Shown here piece by piece: positions 1 through 5,770 of a DNA stretch of 15,022 nucleotides. The stretch lies in the NCBI RefSeq assembly GCF_002293435.1, contig NZ_DBDF01000187.1, positions 1 through 15,022 on the forward strand, in the 5' to 3' direction. How positions within the stretch are numbered: the first letter of the stretch is position 1; each line of letters opens with the position of its first letter. The notes under the pieces are model-generated. The model was not told the DNA's origin and ran no database searches. It worked only from the letters and a program-made list of their open reading frames with translations. The stretch comes from Bacteroides sp. UBA939 (GTDB taxonomy: Bacteria; Bacteroidota; Bacteroidia; Bacteroidales; Bacteroidaceae). A program made the position numbers and the translations under genes.

Positions 1-46
1 CGTCCCGTGGGATGAAAGAATTCATCTCGTGAGACGAATGAATGTA
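1..46. repeat. End of a 22-bp tandem array with hairpin units (cut by window edge)
   Basis: Two adjacent 22-bp units (3-24 and 25-46) agree at 16 of 22 positions. Each starts with a short dyad: TCCCGTGGGA in the first unit and TCTCGTGAGA in the second. The two differences inside the dyad are compensatory, C to T on one arm and G to A on the other, so the pairing is kept. The array may continue upstream of the window. Function unknown; see the three similar arrays elsewhere in the window. Confidence 0.5.
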
Positions 47-54
47 TTTGCCGA

Positions 55-72
55 TATGAATAATGCAGGTTA
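55..72 (+). repeat. 18-bp direct repeat, copy 1
   Basis: TATGAATAATGCAGGTTA at 55-72 recurs exactly at 408-425, with starts 353 bp apart. The pair brackets the palindromic element at 271-405 and the small open frame at 137-250. It could be the trace of a duplication or of an insertion, but the function is unknown. Confidence 0.6.
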
Positions 73-90
73 AATCATAGTTGCCTGCAT
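63..90. other. Short inverted repeat (7-bp stem)
   Basis: ATGCAGG at 63-69 pairs perfectly with CCTGCAT at 84-90 around a 14-nt loop. The left arm lies inside the 18-bp direct repeat at 55-72. No T-run follows, so this is not a convincing terminator. Confidence 0.35.
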
Positions 91-270
91 CCAAAGTAAC
101 GAAGAACTATATATCGCCGAGGGGGAGTAATAACAAATGGAACCCCAAATGATAACATTACAGCCATCGGAAGGATTATCTCTGGCCGTGGTTCATAACA
201 TAATAATCTCTGTTATATATTTATTTTTCCGACCTTTGCAACGCATTTAGCCTGAATAATTCATGCTTCA

Positions 271-405
271 GGAGTTAGAGGAGTTAAAGGAGTTATCAGC
301 CAACAAGTTGGCTTAGGAGTTAAAACCGATAGTATTGTTATATGGTTCACGGAGTATCGGCTTAAACTGCTTAACTACTAACGAAGTGATAACTACTCTA
401 ACTAC
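271..405. repeat. Palindromic intergenic element, copy A (GGAGTTAA family)
   Basis: The element opens with three imperfect GGAGTTA-type units, then a tight hairpin in which AGCCAAC and GTTGGCT are separated by only two bases. An inner pair, CCGATA and TATCGG, follows, and it closes with GATAACTACTCTAACTAC, a degenerate complement of the opening. The same order of parts, including ATCAGCC, GGCTTAGGAGTTAAA and a closing GCGATAACTCC-type sequence, is found at 13577-13856. It is a dispersed non-coding element able to fold into a branched or cruciform structure. Unlike the second copy, it has no tandem array in its loop. Confidence 0.6.
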
Positions 406-407
406 AG

Positions 408-425
408 TATGAATAATGCAGGTTA
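408..425 (+). repeat. 18-bp direct repeat, copy 2
   Basis: Exact second copy of the sequence at 55-72. It directly follows the palindromic element at 271-405 and lies about 65 bp upstream of the GH3 start codon. Confidence 0.6.
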
Positions 426-489
426 GTACTTATTTGGAGTACAGCTATAATGACGGCATATTAACTTTAATAACAAAATAATAGTTCCT

Positions 490-2670
490 ATGAAGAAGGT
501 TATATTGGCAATCTGTTGCATCTTATCCGCAAGTCTTTCATTTGCGCAATACATTTATCCGTTTCAGAACACAGCGTTAAGCGATGATGAACGATTGGAT
601 AATCTGTTGTCACTGATGACGATTGATGAAAAAATAAATGCGTTGGGAACTAACTTGGGAATTCCCCGGTTAGGCATACGTAATACGGGACATTCCGAAG
701 GACTCCACGGAATGGCTCTGGGAGGTCCGGGCAACTGGGGCGGCAGGAAAATGGTGAACTACCAGATGGTTCCCGATGTATATCCCACTACCACCTTTCC
801 GCAAGCCTACGGGCTGGGCGAAACATGGGATACGGAACTGATAAGGGAAGTAGCAGATCTTGAAGCCACAGAAATACGTTACTATACCCAAAGCGCCCGA
901 TACCAGAAAGGCGGACTTGTGATGCGCGCTCCAAATGCCGATTTGGCACGCGACCCGCGTTGGGGACGAACCGAAGAATCATTCGGCGAAGACCCTCATC
1001 TTGTGGCCCAAATGACAGTTGCTTTCGTGAAAGGTCTGCAAGGTGAAAATCCGCGCTATTGGAAATCCGCTTCTTTAATGAAGCATTTCCTTGCCAACAG
1101 CAACGAAGCCGGCAGAGACTCCACTTCTTCCGATTTCGACAATCGACTTTTCTATGAATATTATGCTTATCCCTTCCGGAAAGGCATTGAAGATGGCGGT
1201 TCGCGTGCATTTATGGCAGCCTATAATGGCTGGAACGGCACGGCGATGACAGTACACCCTGTATTGGAAAAGATTCGCTCGGAATGGAACATGAATGGGA
1301 TAATCTGTACCGATGGAGGCGCGTTGAAGTTGTTGGTGGAGGCGCATAAAGCTTATCCCAACCTTACGGAAGGGGCCGCCGCTGTTGTCAAAGCCGGCGT
1401 AGGACAATTCCTCGATACGTATAAACCTTATATATATGAAGCTATCGCACAAGGATTGCTTACGGAAAAAGACATAGACAAAGTAATCCGCTACAACTTC
1501 TTTATCGCACTCCGGCTTGGGCTGCTGGACGGTAACCCCAACAACGTGCCATACGCTAACATTGGTGTTACCGACACGGTTGCTCCGTGGACTAAGAAAG
1601 ACGTAAAGGAGTTTGTTCGCCGGGTTACCGCAAAGTCCGTTGTTCTGCTAAAGAATAAGAACAAATTCCTGCCGTTGGACAAAAACAAAATAAAGTCAAT
1701 AGCCGTAATCGGCCCTCGGGCAGATGAAGTGCTGTTGGACTGGTATAGTGGAACGCCACCTTATGCGGTAACAATCCTGCAAGGAATCAGAAACGCCGTA
1801 GGTAACGATGTGGAAGTATTGTTCGAGTCGACAGACGACACGGATAAAGCAGCCATTGCAGCCAGGAAAGCCGATGTCGCCATTGTTTGCGTAGGAAACC
1901 ACGTGTACGGAACAGACCCCAGATGGAAATACTCACCGGTTCCGAGTGATGGAAGAGAAGCTGTAGACCGCAAAGCATTGACCTTGGAACAGGAAGATTT
2001 GGCCAAAGTAGTGTACAATGCCAATCCGAATACCCTTATGGTATTGGTAAGTAGTTTCCCGTTTGCAATCAACTGGTCGCAAGAGAACCTGCCGGCTATA
2101 TTGCATGTAACCAATAACAGCCAAGAACTTGGAAACGGGTTGACGGATGTTATTTTCGGTCAGATAAATCCGGCAGGAAGAACTACCCAGACCTGGGTTA
2201 AAAGCATTACCGATTTGCCTCCGATGATGGATTATGATATCCGCAACGGGCGGACTTACATGTATGCGAAGAAAACCCCTCTTTATCCGTTCGGATACGG
2301 ATTAAGTTATACAAAGTTTGATTACTCCAACCTTGCGATTTCTGCAAATGCCATACGTAAAGACGAAACATTGAAAGTCTCGGTCAATGTGAAAAATACC
2401 GGAGAAAGAGATGGTGAAGAGGTTGTTCAGCTCTATGTGTCGTATCCGGATTCAAAAGTAGTGCGTCCTGTTAAGCAACTGAAAGGTTTTAAACGAACAA
2501 TGATTCTTAAAGGAGAAAGCCAACAACTGACCTTTGAACTGAACCCGGAAGATTTAGCTTATTGGGATGATACGGTGGATGACTTTGTTATAGAATCAGG
2601 CAGAGTAAATGTCATGGTAGGAACATCTTCCGAAGACATCAGGCTAACAAAAAGAGTAACAATAAAGTAA
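490..2670 (+). CDS. Glycoside hydrolase family 3 enzyme (beta-glucosidase or beta-xylosidase type)
   Basis: Retaining GH3 enzyme of 726 aa, expected to release terminal beta-linked glucose or xylose from oligosaccharides. Residues 1-19 form a signal peptide (MKKVILAICC..., cleavage after SFA before Gln20), so it acts in the periplasm or at the cell surface. The N-terminal barrel domain carries SEGLHG (69-74), the signature ARDPRWGRTEESFGEDP (153-169), KHF (198-200) and, within ICTDGG, Asp275 at the position of the GH3 nucleophile; most relatives have SDW there. A second alpha/beta domain starts near SVVLLKN (about 395), and a fibronectin-III-like C-terminal domain contains EEVVQLYVSYP and VRPVKQLKGF. 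Length is normal and the frame is intact. The start gives a good signal peptide; no Shine-Dalgarno is seen, as is usual in Bacteroides. The gene stands alone, without SusC/SusD or other carbohydrate enzymes. Exact substrate cannot be told. Confidence 0.93.
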   Translation: MKKVILAICCILSASLSFAQYIYPFQNTALSDDERLDNLLSLMTIDEKINALGTNLGIPRLGIRNTGHSEGLHGMALGGPGNWGGRKMVNYQMVPDVYPTTTFPQAYGLGETWDTELIREVADLEATEIRYYTQSARYQKGGLVMRAPNADLARDPRWGRTEESFGEDPHLVAQMTVAFVKGLQGENPRYWKSASLMKHFLANSNEAGRDSTSSDFDNRLFYEYYAYPFRKGIEDGGSRAFMAAYNGWNGTAMTVHPVLEKIRSEWNMNGIICTDGGALKLLVEAHKAYPNLTEGAAAVVKAGVGQFLDTYKPYIYEAIAQGLLTEKDIDKVIRYNFFIALRLGLLDGNPNNVPYANIGVTDTVAPWTKKDVKEFVRRVTAKSVVLLKNKNKFLPLDKNKIKSIAVIGPRADEVLLDWYSGTPPYAVTILQGIRNAVGNDVEVLFESTDDTDKAAIAARKADVAIVCVGNHVYGTDPRWKYSPVPSDGREAVDRKALTLEQEDLAKVVYNANPNTLMVLVSSFPFAINWSQENLPAILHVTNNSQELGNGLTDVIFGQINPAGRTTQTWVKSITDLPPMMDYDIRNGRTYMYAKKTPLYPFGYGLSYTKFDYSNLAISANAIRKDETLKVSVNVKNTGERDGEEVVQLYVSYPDSKVVRPVKQLKGFKRTMILKGESQQLTFELNPEDLAYWDDTVDDFVIESGRVNVMVGTSSEDIRLTKRVTIK

Positions 2671-2708
2671 AAACAGAAAAAAATCCTCAAAAGAACTCTC
2701 AAAAGAGT
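2671..2708 (-). repeat. Fragment of the large palindrome family, cut by the insertion sequence
   Basis: The bases between the GH3 stop codon and the insertion sequence, containing ATCCTCAAAA and AACTCTCAAAA, match the reverse complement of one arm of the palindromes at 10135-10315 and 10312-10493 over about 35 bp with a few differences. The match stops at the insertion sequence end and does not resume on its other side. It may be a remnant of a longer copy, or the element's arm may have served as a 3' end for the GH3 gene. Confidence 0.45.
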
Positions 2709-2742
2709 GGGTCAGTCCGAAAACCCGGTTGCAGTAACTGAC
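2709..2742 (+). repeat. Left terminal inverted repeat of the insertion sequence
   Basis: 34 bp identical to the reverse complement of 4105-4138. The pairing fails on both sides of this interval, so the boundaries are exact. The transposase stop codon (2746-2748) lies three bases inside it. Confidence 0.92.
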
Positions 2743-2745
2743 TTA

Positions 2746-3738
2746 TTATGCACACAACATTGATAACCTATATAGAAAGAACGGTATATCGGCAACTCCT
2801 CTAAACTGACTTCTAAACGCTTTTACTTTCGCATTGAATGATTCGGCTCCGGCATTTGTTTGCCTATTTACAAAGAAATTTAAGATTGTGTCATAATGAT
2901 TTATAAATGTGTCAATGACTGTTTGAAATGCGTTCCCGGCAAGTTTGCTTACTTTATCGAACCATTTGGCTAAGTTTAATCTGGCAGCGTCTTTGTGACT
3001 TTTCGCGTTATAGATATCGGTGAGTTCCATGGCTAATTGATAGGCTTGTTTGAGTTCCGGATAGAATTCAAATATTATATCCGCCCTCCATCTTTGCGAG
3101 GTTGTCCATTTAGACTCATGTCTGGTTAATATAAATTTAGCACGAGCTAGCAATTGCTTGCGTGTATCACCATTCGCATATCGGAAAGGGAGATACGGTA
3201 TCCCTTCTTCTCGACATCGTTTGATTTCTACATTTTCCAGGTCACGAGCCATCCAACGTAAAGTAATACGCAATTCGTCCAATGCGTCATAATACAGCTT
3301 TTGTACGTGAAAGCGGTCATTGGTAATTCTGGCTTTGGGGAAAACAGTACGAGCTATCAACATCATAGAGGAGGATAAGTCAAGTGTTATTTCCATCACT
3401 GCCTTCCGCTTGGAGACACAAATTTTCTCAAGGATAGCTATCACTGTTTCCGCTTTAGTACCATGTATAACCGCCACAATAGTACCCGGACCACCGTGTC
3501 CGTCCTTGTTTGTCAGGAAAGTATACACTTCTCCACAACTTAAACAGGTTTCATCTATACTAAGATTCTCACCTATGTTTTGAGGAAACAGCAAGTAATC
3601 GGTAGCATGATTCAATTGATCCCAATGGCGATAATCCGAAAAGATTTCCTTGTATTGGCTGGATAGCTGTTTACCATTTACACCATAGTGGGTCGCAATA
3701 CCCTTGATGCTTTCCGCTGTAGTCTCAATTCTATTCTT
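2746..3738 (-). CDS. Transposase catalytic frame (ISL3-type DDE domain, second ORF)
   Basis: The frame is open from 3738 down to a TAA at 2746. The first ATG-like start is absent: the earliest conventional alternative start, a TTG at 3615, gives 289 aa and loses the upstream segment containing ESIKGIATHYGVNGKQLS, which looks like a helix-turn-helix. The full product is therefore probably made by a +1 frameshift from the preceding frame within 3731-3741. Catalytic-type acidic residues, numbered from the TTG: Asp21 (SIDE), Asp79 (ITLDLSSSM), Asp100 (NDRFHVQKL, the ISL3 DRFH motif) and Glu258 (NAGAESFNAKVKAF). There are no internal stops, so the element may be active. Confidence 0.8.
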   Translation of the reverse strand, partial: KNRIETTAESIKGIATHYGVNGKQLSSQYKEIFSDYRHWDQLNHATDYLLFPQNIGENLSIDETCLSCGEVYTFLTNKDGHGGPGTIVAVIHGTKAETVIAILEKICVSKRKAVMEITLDLSSSMMLIARTVFPKARITNDRFHVQKLYYDALDELRITLRWMARDLENVEIKRCREEGIPYLPFRYANGDTRKQLLARAKFILTRHESKWTTSQRWRADIIFEFYPELKQAYQLAMELTDIYNAKSHKDAARLNLAKWFDKVSKLAGNAFQTVIDTFINHYDTILNFFVNRQTNAGAESFNAKVKAFRSQFRGVADIPFFLYRLSMLCA

Positions 3739-4075
3739 TTAAAAAAGCAACAAACTCGGGGGAAAGTTTGGAGCCATCTTCACTTAAGTTGTCGTAAGTA
3801 TAGGAGAATATTTCACCAGTAGAACGATCTATCCATTTGCGCCGCCTCACATGGAGATAAACCGCATGACCACGGATAGGAAAATCCTGAACTGTCTTGG
3901 AATCGGTAAAACCATAAGGGCGAACACACCCTGCTTTATAATCCTCACGAGACATATATTCACGTTCGTCAAGCCAATACTCTAATGTTGTATCTGTTTC
4001 CTTGTAATCCACAAACTCAAAATTATCTGTGATTACCTCAGGAAACACTGTTTTTAATACTTCCCACTGTTTCAT
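3731..4075 (-). CDS. Transposase N-terminal frame (ISAon1-type, first ORF)
   Basis: 114-aa product starting MKQWEVLKTVFPEVI. It matches my recollection of the separately annotated N-terminal region of ISAon1-family transposases: an acidic segment, a YWLDEREYMSREDY stretch, and a C-terminal half rich in basic residues and aromatics (HVRRRKWIDRSTGEIFSYTYDNLSEDGSKLSPEF). It presumably helps bind the terminal repeats. It ends in AFLKE and a TAG stop at a run of six T and four A. The next frame continues in the +1 register without an obvious start, so this product is likely either an independent N-terminal polypeptide or the first part of a frameshifted fusion. Confidence 0.75.
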   Translation of the reverse strand: MKQWEVLKTVFPEVITDNFEFVDYKETDTTLEYWLDEREYMSREDYKAGCVRPYGFTDSKTVQDFPIRGHAVYLHVRRRKWIDRSTGEIFSYTYDNLSEDGSKLSPEFVAFLKE

Positions 4076-4104
4076 GTGCCAAAGATAAGCAATTATACAA
4101 ACAG

Positions 4105-4138
4105 GTCAGTTACTGCAACCGGGTTTTCGGACTGACCC
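4105..4138 (-). repeat. Right terminal inverted repeat of the insertion sequence
   Basis: 34 bp, the perfect reverse complement of 2709-2742. It lies 29 bp upstream of the start codon of the first transposase frame, so the transposase promoter is probably in or next to it. Confidence 0.92.
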
Positions 4139-4171
4139 TTAACATCTCCCTGATTCAGACGAACCAGTATA

Positions 4172-4262
4172 TAAAAATAGGGCTACACCGACAAAGGATG
4201 TAGCCCCAAATACATTTTTTAGAGTGCAAATAGCGGGACTAAAGCCGATACTGGCACTTTTC
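4172..4262 (-). ncRNA. Candidate small RNA with its own promoter and terminator
   Basis: On the minus strand a TATCTTTG -7 element (4275-4268) is followed about 5 bases later by a region folding into two stem-loops. The first pairs 4258-4254 with 4227-4223 (AGTGC/GCACT) and has an inner CGG/CCG pair. The second is the GGGCTACA/TGTAGCCC hairpin (4206-4180) followed by TATTTTTAT. This gives a structured transcript of about 90 nt with no open frame. No family recognised. It might instead be a leader or attenuator whose downstream gene was lost when the insertion sequence arrived. Confidence 0.35.
4180..4206. terminator. Terminator-like hairpin, possibly bidirectional
   Basis: GGGCTACA (4180-4187) pairs with TGTAGCCC (4199-4206), and two inner C-G pairs extend the stem. 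On the minus strand TATTTTTAT follows directly, giving a good Rho-independent terminator. On the plus strand a run of six T starts about 8 bases after the stem. It could have ended GH3 transcripts before the insertion sequence separated the two, or it ends the candidate small RNA. Confidence 0.6.
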
Positions 4263-4267
4263 TAATG

Positions 4268-4275
4268 CAAAGATA
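4268..4275 (-). promoter_or_regulatory. Bacteroides-type -7 element on the minus strand
   Basis: TATCTTTG fits the Bacteroides -7 consensus TAnnTTTG. At the expected -33 position (4295-4298) the minus strand reads TTTC, one base off TTTG. It points toward the structured region at 4172-4262 and has no protein-coding gene before the insertion sequence. Confidence 0.4.
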
Positions 4276-4401
4276 AGAATTTCTTTGTATACCCGAAAGA
4301 AAACTTTAAAATTCTTCGATTCCGGTAGCTACTTTTAGTATTTTTTGTACAATAACAATATAAATACGATTCTTGTTCTACTAATAACCATCAATAGCGT
4401 T

Positions 4402-4492
4402 TTTAATAAATCTTTGGCATGTTTTTAAAGAATATGGGCAACGTTTATTAACAGCGTAAAAAGTGGCTTTAAAACCTATCACTAATATATTC
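4402..4492 (-). repeat. Dispersed intergenic repeat X, copy 1
   Basis: Read on the minus strand this closely matches 11630-11742. It starts GAATATATTAG, continues through GGTTTTAAAGCC, CTTTTTACGCTG, TAATAAACGTTGCCCA and ATTCTTTAAAAAC, and ends GATTTATTAAA. It is shorter than the other copy, which has an extra palindromic segment. It contains no long open frame. It lies downstream of the DUF4249 gene, and the other copy also lies downstream of a gene. Confidence 0.7.
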
Positions 4493-4712
4493 CTTGATTC
4501 TCGCATCGCAGACAAAGAGAAAGCCATCTCGTACCTTATAGAATCTGATGACTGGCTAAATCTTTAAAATGGGTGACGCGTTGATAAAGTCAGGAATGAG
4601 ATTCTTGTGTGGTTGCCCTATAATATTGTTTTTTTCTTGATAGTATTGATTTACCCTTCACTTGCCTTAGCAAAAAAAAGGACACAAACATACCCCCTCA
4701 TTACTCTTCATA

Positions 4713-4800
4713 AATCACCCGTATACTGAACCCTATTCACTATACGACTGAATGGCATTCACTATACGACTGAACCCTATTCACTCGTATACTCATTCCA
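4713..4800 (-). repeat. 22-bp tandem array, four units
   Basis: Four contiguous 22-bp units start at 4713, 4735, 4757 and 4779. The middle two differ only in their last few bases (GGC-type versus CCCT-type ends) and share ATTCACTATACGACTGAA; the outer two are diverged. The dyad ATTCA/TGAAT lies inside the first middle unit. Just beyond (4801-4812) is CCCCCTCTCAGA; the reverse complement of that motif also precedes the array at 11791-11878, so the two are inverted copies of one element type. It follows the DUF4249 stop codon by about 40 bp and may affect that operon's 3' end. Confidence 0.7.
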
Positions 4801-4837
4801 CCCCCTCTCAGAACATGCTCTGGGTAGGATAAAAGAC

Positions 4838-5764
4838 CTATTCTTCGACCTCTACTACTTTATCGCTAACATTATAAATCGCAACAATTCCATACCCTCC
4901 GCTCACGTTCGAGAATATCTTTACCGGCTCCTGAAAATTATCCTCCACCGAGGCCTGCTCCAACGAACGCAGATACTTGTATAAATTCTCGGAGAGGGCG
5001 TGAATTTCAACCTTTACAAAATGCCTGACGGATTCATAGTCATAGTCATTGAACCGGTCTTTCCTGATATATACATTCAGCGTATATTCTTTCCCCTGAA
5101 ACAAATCGTCCGAAAAAACCCTGTACACATGGTCATCTTCTCCGCCAATGCCGGAAATATTGTTGAATATGATTTCCTGGTCAACATACACGTCCTGCAA
5201 ATTCCAAGGAAAGGCAGATTCATCAGCCTCGGCGTCAAACAAAGTTTTATCCCGGATTACAATGCGGTAGTAGTTCCTTGCATCAGGGTTATCCCTGATT
5301 TTGATAAGAGTGCGCAAATAGGACATATCATTGACTTTCCCCCTGAACCATTCGGTAGATACCGATACTATTTCAGCAGGAAGCGGGGCATAGTCGAAAC
5401 CACTGAACGCCCCGTGCTTTGGCGTACTGCCGCCTATCTCCACTCTATCTCCGGGAGATAATGGCTCTGCAAAACGATAGTAGCTATCAACACCTCTGTA
5501 GGTGTCAAACGCTATCTCTTTGTCCGAACCGTTTATCTTCAGTTGCAAGCTCGGGTTCTCAATCCGGGCGGCTTCTGCCGGTGAGAACAGGGAAACGCTT
5601 TCCGACAGTTTCACGGAATTTATATTCGCCGTGCAGTTGATAATCGTATTCAGAACCGCTTTCGGCGCCGAATCCTCCGTACTTATTGGAATCTCCTTTT
5701 CGCATCCGCTTGTAGAAGCCATTGCGATTGCTAAAACTATTGTGTGATATATTGTCTTTTTCAT
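4838..5764 (-). CDS. DUF4249-type lipoprotein, partner of the TonB receptor
   Basis: 308-aa predicted lipoprotein. The signal peptide MKKTIYHTIVLAIAMASTSGC ends in a somewhat atypical lipobox with the lipidated Cys at 21. The acidic-basic EKE after it suggests outer-membrane or surface location. The rest is a beta-rich protein with LSESVSLFSPAEAARIENPSLQL-like strands, a pattern I associate with DUF4249 proteins, which are commonly encoded next to TonB receptors in Bacteroidetes. Its role is presumably to help the receptor capture or hold substrate, in place of a SusD. It is the last gene of the operon, 6 bp after the receptor stop codon, and so is almost certainly cotranscribed. The ligand is unknown. 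Family assignment rests on pattern and context, not on a search. Confidence 0.75.
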   Translation of the reverse strand: MKKTIYHTIVLAIAMASTSGCEKEIPISTEDSAPKAVLNTIINCTANINSVKLSESVSLFSPAEAARIENPSLQLKINGSDKEIAFDTYRGVDSYYRFAEPLSPGDRVEIGGSTPKHGAFSGFDYAPLPAEIVSVSTEWFRGKVNDMSYLRTLIKIRDNPDARNYYRIVIRDKTLFDAEADESAFPWNLQDVYVDQEIIFNNISGIGGEDDHVYRVFSDDLFQGKEYTLNVYIRKDRFNDYDYESVRHFVKVEIHALSENLYKYLRSLEQASVEDNFQEPVKIFSNVSGGYGIVAIYNVSDKVVEVEE

Positions 5765-5770
5765 AATCTG

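Larger units (their letters stand above)
2709..4138 (-). mobile_element. Insertion sequence, ISL3-like (ISAon1-type), 1430 bp
   Basis: A perfect 34-bp inverted repeat defines the ends (2709-2742 and 4105-4138; outer end GGGTCAGTCCGAAAACCCGG). Inside are two minus-strand frames that together make a DDE transposase of the ISL3 type, filling nearly the whole element. Size, long terminal repeats and protein motifs fit the group that Bacteroidetes annotations call ISAon1 family. ISL3 elements usually make an 8-bp target duplication, but the flanks AAAAGAGT and TTAACATC do not match. The absence could reflect a later deletion or recombination between copies, or different target behaviour. The element sits between the GH3 gene and a terminator-like hairpin at 4180-4206. 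Confidence 0.88.

Noticed and set aside
788..1210. Minus-strand open frame inside the GH3 gene (140 codons)
   Set aside because: The plus-strand GH3 product has clear family motifs across the same bases; the antisense product has none.
2701..4146. Target-site duplication flanking the insertion sequence
   Set aside because: The eight bases on each side (AAAAGAGT and TTAACATC) do not match, and no shorter repeat is convincing.
5000..5461. Plus-strand open frame opposite the DUF4249 lipoprotein gene (153 codons)
   Set aside because: It is antisense to a well-supported operon gene, with no promoter, ribosome site or domain.
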